DNA of 64,000 bases. Source: Siphonodentalium dalli (taxonomy: Eukaryota; Mollusca; Scaphopoda; Gadilida; Siphonodentaliidae). The notes under the pieces were generated by a model that worked only from the letters and a program-made list of their open reading frames with translations, ran no database searches and was not told the DNA's origin. The stretch lies in contig CP136062.1 of assembly GCA_032622095.1 (NCBI GenBank), forward strand, positions 144,172,351 to 144,236,350. The letters are read 5' to 3'. Shown here in pieces: positions 33,138-45,092 of this stretch; positions within the stretch are counted from its first letter, which is position 1, and the number at the start of each line of letters is the position of its first letter. Made by a program: the position numbers and the translations under genes.

Positions 33138-34699
33138 GCAACTATTCCCCTTACTACATGAGTATTGTTGAGCAGAAACATAAACATTTGATGAAGTGAG
33201 ATACAAATTTGGAAAATGACACTGAGGTGATCAACTATTCCAACACCATAGAAATATATGCCAGTTAGAAATATGATACACTTGGTTGGAGACATTCGCA
33301 TGAATAATTAAACTTGAGATCATGTGTGGATTATTTGTATGGTTTGGAATTAATGAGTGGCAATCCATGGATCACAAGTAGGTGACATGTTTTGAACAGA
33401 AAATTTAATTTTCTAAAAACTAAGTTAATTTAAAATGGTATTATTATTCGTGTAACTTAGTCACTGTGACTATATGACCAACATTTAGTGACTACGATTA
33501 ATACCAATCGTAATCACTATAAGACTAAATGCATTCCCAACATTCTTGTGATTTTGTTTCACTGTATAGAATTAAATAGACAATTCTAATTCATAAGATG
33601 GTGTTGGGTTTTAACAACACTAATTGGGGACACCGTGGCCACCGATCTATATAAATTTAGGTGCTGCAATTTGTGTTAAATTTACGTAAACAGGTAGAAC
33701 CCTAATTTAAGTGTGCTTTGTTGCAACTATTGAGTATGCAATACATGTACTTAGATATCCCATTTGCGACCTCGGGCATAATATAATCAAATGTTTCTGG
33801 TGGGGAGATCGAACTCCACCATGGACCCCACGCATGTGTTCTGAAAATGAATATATCTACCAACAGGGCGATAACAAATTGAAGGGGTGTAACAATGATG
33901 AAATACTCGGCATCTACGTTAATGACAACCTTTGTCCATAGTCACCCTTTCTAGTGGCACATGTCACAATTTACCGGCAGATTTGGTGCCGGTGAAGTAC
34001 ATGGGCTGAATGACTAGAAGATCGTGTATACTAATGAACATGTTAACGCATATAACGCATGGTAGTAACGCGAATGCTTGACTAATCGTGTGTGTCGTTT
34101 GGATGCGAGTAGTCTCCGGTATACAAACGGTTTAACCCTTTCTATACTAAAGCATCATTGGTCAGAAGTTATCAATATGAAATGTTCAAGTAATTAGTTC
34201 ACCAAACGAACATATTTATGTCATGTATAATGACCATATGTTATATTTAACAAACGCGTGTTGAACTTATTATATAAACATTTCTCTCAATAATTAGGGC
34301 TCCTTCTGCACATTTATCTATCTGTCGTCTGCGTTTATTTTTATTACCTTAGCATTCATCCAACTGAACAATAGACCGCGCTCGCTAATCCTCGCCACTC
34401 AAGATTTCGATGATGAATGGGTTACAATGAATCACTCAATCAGAAAGCAATCGCAACGGCGTTGAGTGTTTCGATTATCGCACACGTGCTGTATATATAA
34501 ACAGACGTTCGGCTCACACAACGCGTGTATTGTGGATAGTATCGCCTTAAAGGCACGTGAGGCCTTAGTTGTCGAAAATATTCATATTTGTTCCATCACC
34601 GTAAACAGAAAAACATTAAAACGCATACAGTTTCGTTCATATATACCATGACCATCGCGTAAACAGCATGTTATCATAAAGACCTACTATATTTTACCT
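33138..34699. other. Unrecognised sequence, one low-value open frame
   Basis: No domain or repeat recognised. A 76-codon plus frame at 33,711-33,941 has five cysteines, one at its second residue and four in the C-terminal half, and a C-terminal 'NDNLCP', but no signal peptide, no clear splice sites and no family I know; treat it as chance. 'GGTGGGGAGATCGAACTCCACC' near 33,799 makes a small hairpin. Confidence 0.4.
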
Positions 34700-35065
34700 A
34701 AGTAAGATCCTGATTGTGTTACAGAAGACAGCACAATGCTACTGGCTAATCACACAAATGGCATAAACGCTCTTTATTACTTCCATATCAGGAATTCACC
34801 TACAAAGAACGCTCTTTATGTTTAGAATCATAATATAAACAAAACACCAGAAAAGTAACTTTTGATGCTTTTGTTTACATAACAATGGTCAAAGATATGA
34901 CAATAACATACTGTTTATGCGATATTTATTATGTGTATACGGACAAAGTCTGTCTACATTTTGATGTTTGTGGCGGTTTTTGACGGGTGGAAATATTTTC
35001 ACAGGATACCCACCGCCAAGGCCAACCGTACCTTTAATACTATCATTATGCTATACTATTAGTAT
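34700..35065. repeat. Interspersed repeat with inverted relatives at 43.9-44.0, 45.7-45.8 and 47.6-47.8 kb
   Basis: 'GCATAAACGCTCTTTATTACTT' and 'TGACAATAACATACTGTTTATG' match 47,590-47,775 inverted. 'AAGTCTGTCTACATTTTGATG' and 'GTGGCGGTTTTTGACGGGTG' match 43,960-44,030 inverted. The fragments are in a consistent order, implying one longer element. No coding capacity seen. Confidence 0.65.
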
Positions 35066-35500
35066 ATTCTTGAGGAAATTTCATAATTTGGTAACGTTTA
35101 TTTCTAAAATATATAACATCTGAGCATTTAAGCATGCCACCGTCGGACCTTTATTCCGCCTAATATCGACGAGTAGATAGAATATACAATACGGTACGAG
35201 ATAATAATGTATATCCCTTTTTATAGTAATATGCAATATCATTTTTCTTGAGACAACATGTGCAGCCTTGTCTGGCTTCTGGTCCGCAAAAGCCAAAATG
35301 GCGTCATGAACATTTATCTAAATGAAAAAAATATTTATTTATAATAAATATTTACAAATCATAAAATATTGTTTTTGATATAATTGTATAAGATACATAT
35401 CTGTTGCTGATATTGAACAGTAATATTGATCACATTTCCGAAATTAATATTGGAGCTTATTGAAGATGGTGGGGAGAGGGGGTTCTGATATCGATAGTAT
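35066..35500. other. Unrecognised AT-rich sequence
   Basis: Shares 'TTGAGGAAATTTCATAATTTGGTAAC' with 52,085-52,105 (inverted). No gene recognised. Confidence 0.35.
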
Positions 35501-36500
35501 ATTATGTTGCTTGGTTTGTGATTTCTAGATGGATTATTGGTGGCACAAGAAGGATCCACAAGGATAGCCTCGTGGCTGCCATGGCCATGCCTACGCAGGC
35601 GATTTAGCAACGAAAATGACCTTTTTTTCATTATTTTGACCTCACTCACAACTTACGCCCATTTTTTGAATAGCTGAACAGGCGTATAAGAGCCGGTTTG
35701 TGATTTCTAAATGGACCAGTGGTGGCTAAAGAAGAATCCACAAGTATAGCCCCGTGGCTGCTATGGTTATGCCAACGCATGCGATTTAGCAACATATCCT
35801 CGCGCAATCGACCTATAATTTCAATTAGTTACATAAAGTGATTATTTGATTCTGAAATAAGCAGATAATGGAGTCATAGTCGTCATTTTGTGTTAAGGCG
35901 TGAGCCACATTGGAAACACATGTTAATGAGCGTACACCTGAAAAGTCGTGGGTTGGCCTATTTTTGTCTTTATCCGCAAATAATCTGCTTAGAATCACAT
36001 CTATATGAGTCGATAATGTAGCTAAAAGGGTCTCTTTTTCAGCACATTATCGACTCAAAATGAGGCGACTCTAAGCGGATTATCAACCTAAAATATTATT
36101 CCTTATAAGCAAATAATGTGCTGGTTTTCAGGAGAACAGGCTGGATTAAGCAACGAAAAATGTCATAGTTTTACCCCACGCATGATTTGCGCCCAATTGT
36201 TGAACAGTTGGAAAAGTTTATGTGACCTATTTTGTGATTTCTAGGTGGACTAGTCGCGGCACAAGAAGATTCTACACGGATAGCCTCGTGGCTGCTGCGG
36301 TTATGCCTACGCAGGCGATTTAGCAACGAAAAAAGGATTTTTTTTTACCTTTTTTTATTATTTTGACCCCACGCATGACATAAGCCCAACTTTTAAACAG
36401 CTGGACATGTGTATGTGAACCAGTTTGTGATTTCTGGGTGGAATAGTGGTGGCACAAGACGAATCCACAATGATGGCCCCGTAGATGCTGTGGTTATGCA
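35501..36500. repeat. ~185-bp degenerate repeat around 'GTGATTTCTAGGTGGAC'
   Basis: 'TTTGTGATTTCTAGATGGATTA', 'GGCACAAGAAGGATCCACAAG', 'ATAGCCTCGTGGCTGC' and 'CTACGCAGGCGATTTAGCAACG' recur near 35,518, 35,700, 36,234 and 36,426, spacings 182 and 192 bp. The block also includes a near-palindrome 'CATTATCGACTCAAAATGAGGCGAC'. The last two copies reappear at 37,637 and 37,829 in the duplicated block. Confidence 0.75.
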
Positions 36501-37382
36501 TACATAGGCGATTTAGTAACGATCATTATTATATTTAGAGAATTTAGTAACAAAAAGTGCAATTTTGAGCTCCATGCACGAATGTTTCACCCTGACTGCG
36601 TTATCAATATCACGACGAGTAATGCCGTTATACTTACTCGTCGCCACATTAAATGGCGCAATATATGAATTTTCGGGGTCCCGACTCTATTTTGTGACCC
36701 GTCCTGAGTGCCACATTTTCCAAAAAAAATCGGACCGAGCACATGTTCGAGTCTTTTTCGGCCACTTTCAAAATCGACCCAAAACATTTTCGGCCCAAAA
36801 TATTCCGCCCATCTTGCCACTTGCGAATTTGGACTCATTGGGCCATTTTCCCTTCATTTTTTTGGACTTTGCCTAATTTCGAGGCATTTCGGACTTTTCG
36901 ACCCAGATTTTTTTCGGCCCAAATTTTTCTTATTTTGTACTAAGTACGTTCCCGTGGTTATTTGCCACATTTTCTAAAATATTTAAGACCAAGCACTGGG
37001 TCGAGTCATATTCGGACCACAAGATTTTTTTCGGGCCAATTTGTTGTTAATTTTTACTAAGTACGTTCCCGTGGTCATTTGCCACATTTTCTAAAAATGT
37101 TCGGACCGAGCACTGGATCGAGTCATATTCGGACCACTTTTTCAAACTCGACCCAATACAAATTCGACCCAAAATTTCTCGCCTAGTTGCCCACTTGCGA
37201 AATTTGGGTCATTTGCCACATTTTTTCCAAAAATAATCGGACCGAGCACAGGTTGGAGTCTTTTTCGGACCACTTTTTCAAACTCGACCCTAGCGAATTT
37301 GGGTCATTTTAGGCCCAAAATGTTCCGCCCATCTGGCCACTTGCGAATTTGGACTCATTTGGGCCATTTTCCCTTCATTTTT
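35983..37382. repeat. Duplicate of 37,383-40,278 with a ~1.5-kb internal deletion
   Basis: 35,983-36,583 matches 37,383-37,983 and 36,581-37,382 matches 39,479-40,278, almost base for base. The block is therefore a tandem copy of the following 2.9 kb that lacks the portion equal to 37,984-39,478 (the 174-bp satellite). The deletion junction is near 36,582, at 'GCACGA|ATGTTTC'. Confidence 0.88.
36700..37375. repeat. 'GGGTCGAGTCATATTCGGACCAC' / 'AAGTACGTTCCCGTGGT' repeat block
   Basis: Degenerate repeat with a period near 117 bp (for example 'TAAGTACGTTCCCGTGGT' at 36,941 and 37,058), containing 'TTTGCCACATTTTCTAAAA', 'CGGACCGAGCAC' and 'CTCGACCCAAA'. A second copy of the whole block is at 39,600-40,450. 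Overlapping frames of 66-105 codons in three phases are artefacts of the repeat. Confidence 0.8.
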
Positions 37383-40278
37383 TAATCTGCTTAGAATCAC
37401 ATCTATATGAGTCGATAATGTAGCTAAAAGGGTCTCTTTTTCAGCACATTATCGACTCAAAATGAGGCGACTCTAAGCGGATTATCAACCTAAAATATTA
37501 TTCCTTATAAGCAAATAATGTGCTGGTTTTCAGGAGAACAGGCTGGATTAAGCAACGAAAAATGTCATAGTTTTACCCCACGCATGATTTGCGCCCAATT
37601 GTTGAACAGTTGGAAAAGTTTATGTGACCTATTTTGTGATTTCTAGGTGGACTAGTCGCGGCACAAGAAGATTCTACACGGATAGCCTCGTGGCTGCTGC
37701 GGTTATGCCTACGCAGGCGATTTAGCAACGAAAAAAGGATTTTTTTTACCTTTTTTTATTATTTTGACCCCACGCATGACATAAGCCCAACATTTAAACA
37801 GCTGGACATGTGTATGTGAACCAATTTGTGATTTCTGGGTGGAATAGTGGTGGCACAAGACGAATCCACAATGATGGCCCCGTAGATGCTGTGGTTATGC
37901 ATACATAGGCGATTTAGTAACGATCATTATTATATTTAGAGAATTTAGTAACAAAAAGTGCAATTTTGAGCTCCATGCACGACTTCCGCCCAATTTTCGA
38001 ATAATTGGAAGGGGCTATATGGCCGCGTCCCTGTCATATAGATGCCTGCTGGGTGGCACCGCACGAAAATGCAAGGATTCCCGGGTGGCCACCATGGTTC
38101 TGATCACAAAAAGGATAAATGAAATATTATCTTAGAATAGGGAACTGGGAACTTTAAATGGCGTAATATATGAATTTTCGGGGTCCCCACTCTATTTCGT
38201 GACACGTCCTGACCCAATTTCTTAAAATCTCAACTGCGTGTGGCGGAAATCCTGTACAGAACCGTCTGCACTGTCTGTGTTGTCGAAATCACGAAGAGTA
38301 AGGCCGTGATACTTACTCGTCACCAATTTTAATGGCGTAATATATTAATTTTCGGGGTCCCGACTCTATTTCGTGACCCGTCCTGACCCCATTTCTCAAA
38401 ATCTCAACTGCGTGTGGCGGAAATCATGCACATAATTTTCTGTCCTGGCTGTGTTGCCGAAATCACGAAGAGTAATGCCGTGATACTTACTCGTCGCCAC
38501 ATTAAATGGCGTAATATATGAATTTTCGGGGTCCCGACTCTATTTCGTGACCCGTCCTTACCCCATTTCTTAAAATCTCAACTGCGTGTGGCGGAAATCC
38601 TGTTTGAAATGGTCCACCCTGACTGCGTTATCAATATCACGACGAGTAATGCCGTGATACATACTCGTCACCACATTAAATGGCGTAATATATGAATTTT
38701 CGGGGTCCCGACTCTATTTAGTGACCCGTCCTGACCCCATTTCTCAAAATCTAAACTGCGTGTGGCGGAAATCCTGCACAGAATTATTTGCCCTGGTTGT
38801 GTTGTCGAAATCACGAAGAGTTAGTCCGTGATACTTACTCGTCACCAATTTTAATGGCGTAATATATGAATTTTCGGGGTCCCGACTCTATTTCGTGACC
38901 CGTCCTGACCCAATTTCTTAAAATCTGAACTGCGTGTGGCGGAATTCCTGTACAGAACTGTCTGTCCTGGCTGTGTTGTCGAAATCACGAAGAGTAAGGC
39001 CGTGATACTTACTCGTCACCAATTTTAATGGCGTAATATATTAATTTTTGGGGTTCCGGATCTATATCGAGATCCGTCCTGACCCCATTTCTCAAAATCT
39101 CAACTGCGTGTGGCGGAAATCATTTACAGAATTGTCTGCCCTGGCTGTGTTGCCGAAATCAGGAAGAGTTATGCCGTGATATTTACTCGTCGCCACTTTA
39201 GATGGCGTAATATATGAATTGTTCGGGGTCCCGACTCTTATTTCGTGACCGTCCTGACCCCATTTCTTAAAATCTCAACTGCGTGTGGAGGAAATCCTAT
39301 TTGAAATGATTCACCCTGACAGCTTTATCAATATCACGACGAGTAATGCCGTGATACTTACTCGTCGTCACATTAAATGGCGTAATATATGAATTGTCGG
39401 GGTCCCGACTCTATTTCGTGACCCGTTCTGACCCCATTTCTTAAAATATCAACTGCATGTGGCGGAAATCCTGTTTGAAATGTTTCACCCTGACTGCGTT
39501 ATCAATATCACGACGAGTAATGCCGTTATACTTACTCGTCGCCACATTAAATGGCGCAATATATGAATTTTCGGGGTCCCGACTCTATTTTGTGACCCGT
39601 CCTGAGTGCCACATTTTCCAAAAAAAATCGGACCGAGCACATGTTCGAGTCTTTTTCGGCCACTTTCAAAATCGACCCAAAACATTTTCGGCCCAAAATA
39701 TTCCGCCCATCTTGCCACTTGCGAATTTGGACTCATTGGGCCATTTTCCCTTCATTTTTTTGGACTTTGCCTAATTTCGAGGCATTTCGGACTTTTCGAC
39801 CCAGATTTTTTTCGGCCCAAATTTTTCTTATTTTGTACTAAGTACGTTCCCGTGGTTATTTGCCACATTTTCTAAAATATTTAAGACCAAGCACTGGGTC
39901 GAGTCATATTCGGACCACAAGATTTTTTTCGGGCCAATTTGTTGTTAATTTTTACTAAGTACGTTCCCGTGGTCATTTGCCACATTTTCTAAAAATGTTC
40001 GGACCGAGCACTGGATCGAGTCATATTCGGACCACTTTTTCAAACTCGACCCAATACAAATTCGACCCAAAATTTCTCGCCTAGTTGCCCACTTGCGAAA
40101 TTTGGGTCATTTGCCACATTTTTTCCAAAAATAATCGGACCGAGCACAGGTTGGAGTCTTTTTCGGACCACTTTTTCAAACTCGACCCTAGCGAATTTGG
40201 GTCATTTTAGGCCCAAAATGTTCCGCCCATCTGGCCACTTGCGAATTTGGACTCATTTGGGCCATTTTCCCTTCATTT
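37383..40278. repeat. 2.9-kb block, full-length partner of the 35,983-37,382 copy
   Basis: Contains in order the ~190-bp repeat (37,637, 37,829), a linker with 'GGGCTATATGGCCGCG', the 174-bp satellite (38,150-39,560) and the 'GGTCGAGTC' block (39,600 on). The block size (about 2,897 bp) is close to, but unrelated in sequence to, the 2.9-kb units at 13-22 kb. Confidence 0.85.
38150..39600. repeat. 174-bp satellite, about eight tandem copies
   Basis: 'AATGGCGTAATATATGAATT' recurs with GCGTAA at 38,161, 38,335, 38,509, 38,683, 38,857, 39,031, 39,205 and 39,380, then GCGCAA at 39,554: every interval is 174 bp except one of 175. Each unit also has 'GGGGTCCCGACTCTATTTCG', 'TCAACTGCGTGTGGCGGAAAT' and 'ACTTACTCGTC'. 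Copies are about 80-95% alike. A lone unit at 36,580-36,720 comes from the duplication. Confidence 0.93.
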
Positions 40279-42910
40279 TTTGGATTTTTCGACCCTGATT
40301 TTTGTTCAGCCCAAATTGTACTTATTTTTAACTAAGTACGTTCCCGTGATCATTTTGCCACATTTTCTAAAAAAATTCGGATTTAGCACTGGGTCGAGTC
40401 ACATTCGGACCACTTTTTCAAGCTCGACCCAAAAATGTTTCGGCCCAAAATGTTTCGCCCAGCAGAGTCGTTAGATAATCTGGATTCAGCTTATAGATTA
40501 GTCCCCGTACAACGTGGTTCGGTAATCGAACAGACCAGAATCAGTAAACGAACAGACCGTAATCGTAATCAATCGTTATTTCGTCGTAAACCAGATTCAG
40601 ATTCTGATTCCGATTACGGACTCAAACGTTCATAATGTAAACAAACCGAGATTTCGCCACCTCGGAGTTTAAAACACAATAAAACATAAGAATCCATCCC
40701 TTGTGTTCAAATTATTGCAGAATATAAACGATCTATATCAAAGAATTTTAAATGCGGAGACAAATTTGTGTTATCGAGTGTAAACGGGAAGAATATTACT
40801 GAAATTAGCAAAATAATAATGTTATTGATAGTAACGCTGGGGGAGCACTTCGGTTGATGGCGAACTTGAAGCAAAGCATTGTCAATTTCATTGTCACTTT
40901 CATCATATCATGTTCATTTCCTAATTCCATCCATGAAATACCGCCCGAACGCATGTCGATTTCAAATTCGGCGTATGCGTCACCATTGACCGAATTAACG
41001 TGAACCTGCATGGATATGTCTTCTGCTTTGTTCGTTATTATATGTTCCTTCTTATTCAAGAAATAGTAGGATTATATTATATCGATGGATTATCAGATAT
41101 ACGTATGTACTATCTAGTCTTATAGCAATTTCATATTTAAAATGTGCTGTTTCGTCAAATGCAGTCAATTTACGCAATAGTCTCTGTATAGTGAAGAAAC
41201 ACAGACATTTTTTTGGCCAACGAGCTGTACATTAGTTGGAAAATAAAGCTTTGCCCATGAAGCTAATGTTGTGGTCTTGTGATCGCACGTGAACTCATCT
41301 CCCAATCGCACAAACACAATTGTAAAGCTTCTTCTAGGATCTAGGATCATATAGTGCAAATGTCAGTCAATTTTGATTAAGTACCCACTCGTAAAGTTTT
41401 AGGGACGTGGCTAGAGGTTTCTTCGAATTTCCGACCAACTGCACCCCCCCCCCCCCCCCCCCTTGAACCAAACATCAATCTCACAGGTTCGCAGAATTCC
41501 ATTTTCACCCCTTTGGAAATATCCAACTTGTCACACCCTAAGATTGGAAAATAACCAACTTCTACTGGTTGAAAAAAATCAAACAATGAGAACAATTCCA
41601 ACCTATATATGGTGTCAAATTAATGTCCAACTAATGTTGTGTCATGCATGACATTTCCAACTGCTGGAAATGTACCAAAGTTTAGTTTAGACACATTTAT
41701 TTTAAAATATTTGTCAAATTTAGATAACACATGATATTTAACACATACATCTGTTTATACAGACACTGAGATTGGAAGACAAGTGCTGACTCACTAAATC
41801 AAAGCATGACTTTCACAACAAACATGAACTTTATAAATATAATATACAAATGATACTTGTGTCAAATACAAGAACCATGTTTGACGCTGGGAGAACATTA
41901 AACATATTATCGGAGACCACGTGGATTTCAAAATCTGACCTAGAATCGGGAATTAACCCCGCCCCCGTAATCTGATTCCCACGAAATAACGACTCTGGCC
42001 ACTTTCGAATTTGGGGTTATTTACAACAATTTCCAATACATGTATTTTGCGAATAAGGAATAAGTAATATGTAACGAAATTCACGTTGCTCAAATTGGGC
42101 AACATGTTTTACCCACCAAAAAAGTTATAGTCAAAAGTTACAAAACGTTCGCGTGATGCTATATGCATTCTGTTTGGGGGGAATATTACCCAACGCGATG
42201 TAGAGTGTATGGTTTGCAAATTGTCTTAGAAGATGCGGTATTTACTGTCAAATAGCGAACTTTGAATACATTGGTCATCCGAATTCTAAATCACCCGTGG
42301 AATATAACTTACCGGCAGCATACAAGCTGACAACGAACAGTTCCAAAATCAAATCAGGCGGCATCTATAAACTGTATAGAAAAGATACACAAGCTATAAT
42401 GGATCTATTTAAAGTTAAAGCACTGCATAATTTAACTATTGCAAGCAATGATTTTCGGGACAATACGTTCCGACATTTGGTATGAAACAGCCATATCTAA
42501 ATCTAAAATGAAGACATACATGTATTATGACTAATTGTATTATTCCATATCACTCAACGATAAATTGTTTAGAAAAATTTAGAACATAATGTTTCTGTCT
42601 TCATTTTGGCTAACAAAGCGATATTACATGTTAGCACAAGTCATGTCCGTTCAGCCAGTCTCGCACAATCACACCCGCTTTAAACAGAACAAAAGTGTTC
42701 CCGAGCTATTGCGAGATCTCGCTCCCGCGTTGATCATACTGTAAAATAAACGTACTTGCACAAGTTATCAAAAAGGGAGACGACTGTTTCCGAACAAACG
42801 ACAAACGTATCAATAAAAAAGACACCCACTTGGTATACGTCAGAATGTAGTAGACGTTAATATTCCTCAACGATCATGATCGAATCAATATGTTCTATCA
42901 CTAACTCGCG
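40279..42910. other. Mostly unrecognised; poly-C tract within
   Basis: 40,279-40,450 finishes the 'GGTCGAGTC' repeat. I recognise nothing in 40,450-42,910 apart from a poly-C run and 'TTGGAAATATCCAACTTG'-like phrases near 41,512-41,560 that recur near 49,750 and 51,560. Short frames such as 40,805-41,059 (minus) and 42,297-42,485 (plus) have no motif. Confidence 0.4.
41444..41462. repeat. Poly-C tract
   Basis: Nineteen C in a row. A similar longer run at 51,517 is followed by related 'TTGGAATATTCAACTTG' text, so the tract may be part of an interspersed repeat. Confidence 0.95.
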
Positions 42911-42912
42911 GC

Positions 42913-43100
42913 CATTTTGGATCCACCAGGTCCGGTTCCGTGGTTTCATAGATTCATCCAGCCCCGGTTCCGTGGTTTCAGTGGTACAGGTCAAAGTTTT
43001 GGAGTAGCATTTCCATATATGGAGCTTTTGAATTATTCATGACTTCCATATATGGAAAGTTAAGTAAAACCACGGAACCGGACCTGGTGGATCCAAAATG
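42913..43100. repeat. 188-bp element with perfect ~34-bp terminal inverted repeats
   Basis: Left end CATTTTGGATCCACCAGG-TCCGGTTCCGTGGTTT and right end its exact complement. The interior holds a second 'CCCGGTTCCGTGGTTTCA' and a small 'TTCCATATATGGA' palindrome repeated twice. It looks like a MITE, but no clear target-site duplication is visible. Confidence 0.85.
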
Positions 43101-43308
43101 ATAGTGATATCACTTAGTGATAGGGCATATACATGTAATATTGGCTATTCTCATGAAGCAACTGATCCGTATCACGAGCAATAAAAGTTCCCAATAATAT
43201 TGCTTTCATACGTTTTATATATTGTAATGGTTTTTAGTTTAACCTGCCAAGTACCGGCCATGCCTGCAACAAGACAGTTAGTCGACAATAAGGGTCATTC
43301 CCTTTTAC

Positions 43309-45092
43309 AAGAGATTCGCAAAATGAATTATAAATATTGATTTTGAGCCAATTATTCTGATTCTGGTTTTGAATCGTCGTTATTTGTTTTGAACATACCA
43401 TTCTTGTTTTGAAGATATCATTTGTGATCTCCACAGATGTTACTACGGTATCCGTATCTGTTATAGAGCCAGATCATGGCAATTCGCAGAATATCTGTTC
43501 CGTTACGTAACAACATGCAATCACGCTCTTTCTTAATTGGGCATCGTGTCGTTTTATCACTAAAGATTTCTTTGCGATGGCCAACTAACACACAGGAGGC
43601 TCATCTGAAGTTTGGCATAATAGTGGTCTGTCTGGTTGTGGTTAGTTGGAAAATAAATTTCGGTAAGTTATTCCTTTGTCTGATTTTCAGATTTAAAGTG
43701 CCATATACTATGCAAACTTAAAATTTATTTTGTTAATTCCATCGTCTTCGCACGCCATGGACATTTCCGATTTAAACTATGTGACTACACCACAATACAA
43801 TGTTTTAAGAGTGTAGTCCAATCCCATGTTTGTGCCATGCTTGCAACAAGGAAGTTTGTCGACAAAAAGATGTTCATTCCGTTTCAAATTGAAATATAAC
43901 ACCGTATATATTTATCGATCAGTGCTTACAGATACGGGCGGCGTTGGTGGTGGGTATAATGTTAAAATATTCACCTCTGTCAAAAACCGCCATAAACAGA
44001 AATAATAGTAAAATATAGACAGACTATGTTCTGGTTGCAATACACCAAATGATTTACACAGGCCTCAGTGTTAACAAATCCCGCTGGCCTGTATTCGCAG
44101 GAAAGGGTTGACCCTGCATGAGTATTATAAATTAAAGAACGTCCTTTTAGACACACGAAAATGTGCCCAAAAGTACTTGTCAACGTACTGGGTCACACTG
44201 CAGTTTGACGAACGTCACACTACCCTTAAAATTGAGAAAAAAATTACATCGAAAAAACACAAACACCTCCCATAAATTATTCGCCATTTGCACAGCCATA
44301 ACCGTTCACCATGTGGCTATATTTTTCTCGTCGGGAAACACTTTTGTGCATTTTTTCGTGCACTTTTCATCCATGTATCATTGACCATTCAGCTGCCAGG
44401 ATTTTTTTTATGCTGATGACAGGAGAAATCACTCTACTAATTTGTATTTGGTGTATTGTAACCTATAGTGGTCACTGGAAGGACAAGAAAGTCGCCCAAA
44501 CGATATTAAATTGCGTCCATTTATATACCCACGTCAAACTAGATAAATTTGATTCGAAACATGTCTGTGTTCTTACTTTATGAACCTTTTCTGCCACCAC
44601 TCATAGCTGAATTTGCAAATAAATTACCTTGACTTGAATGTCAATTTTTTTTCATTTTAGCTGCATTTTGGCAAAGTAAACAATGACGATGTACATACAG
44701 GTTGTCGATCTGATAGCTTGTAGATACCACTTCCAGAAAATATGCCATACGATTCGCTAGGCGAATTGGGCGCACTTAGATTTCACATTGGGCGCACCTA
44801 CACAATTTTCGAAAAAAATCGACAGAAAACCAAAATTGTCCGTTCACAAAAATATATTTATTGGCGGAAATCTGTGCGCGTTGGATAGTCGAACCATTTA
44901 TGCAAACTTCCAGGGTAGGCTTTTTTTGTCAACCTGTCATCTAACAGGGGCAATTCAACTTCTTTTGACCCGAATCTGGTCCGATTTTGCATCATATTTT
45001 AGGGTATGGTCCATACTGACGTCACGCTTTACTCTCATGTCGTGCCCAAACCCGACAAATCTGCCTTGGCGTTCATCTAGGTTGTCGGGCAA
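43309..45092. repeat. 1.8-kb tandem repeat, copy 1
   Basis: Starts 'AAGAGATTCGCAAAATGAA' and ends 'CATCTAGGTTGTCGGGC', where copy 2 begins. Matching features lie 1,797 bp apart in the two copies. It contains frames of 60-106 codons that are retained in both copies, but they have no recognisable domain. It also contains the region related (inverted) to 34.9 kb. Confidence 0.9.

Noticed and set aside
33799-33822. tRNA T-arm-like 'GGTGGGGAGATCGAACTCCACC'
   Set aside because: No acceptor, D or anticodon arms can be placed around it at the right distances; just a hairpin.
36565-36977. Overlapping 83-103-codon frames, repeated at 39,457-39,875
   Set aside because: Identical because the DNA block is duplicated; three phases are open on both strands, as expected from a stop-poor repeat.
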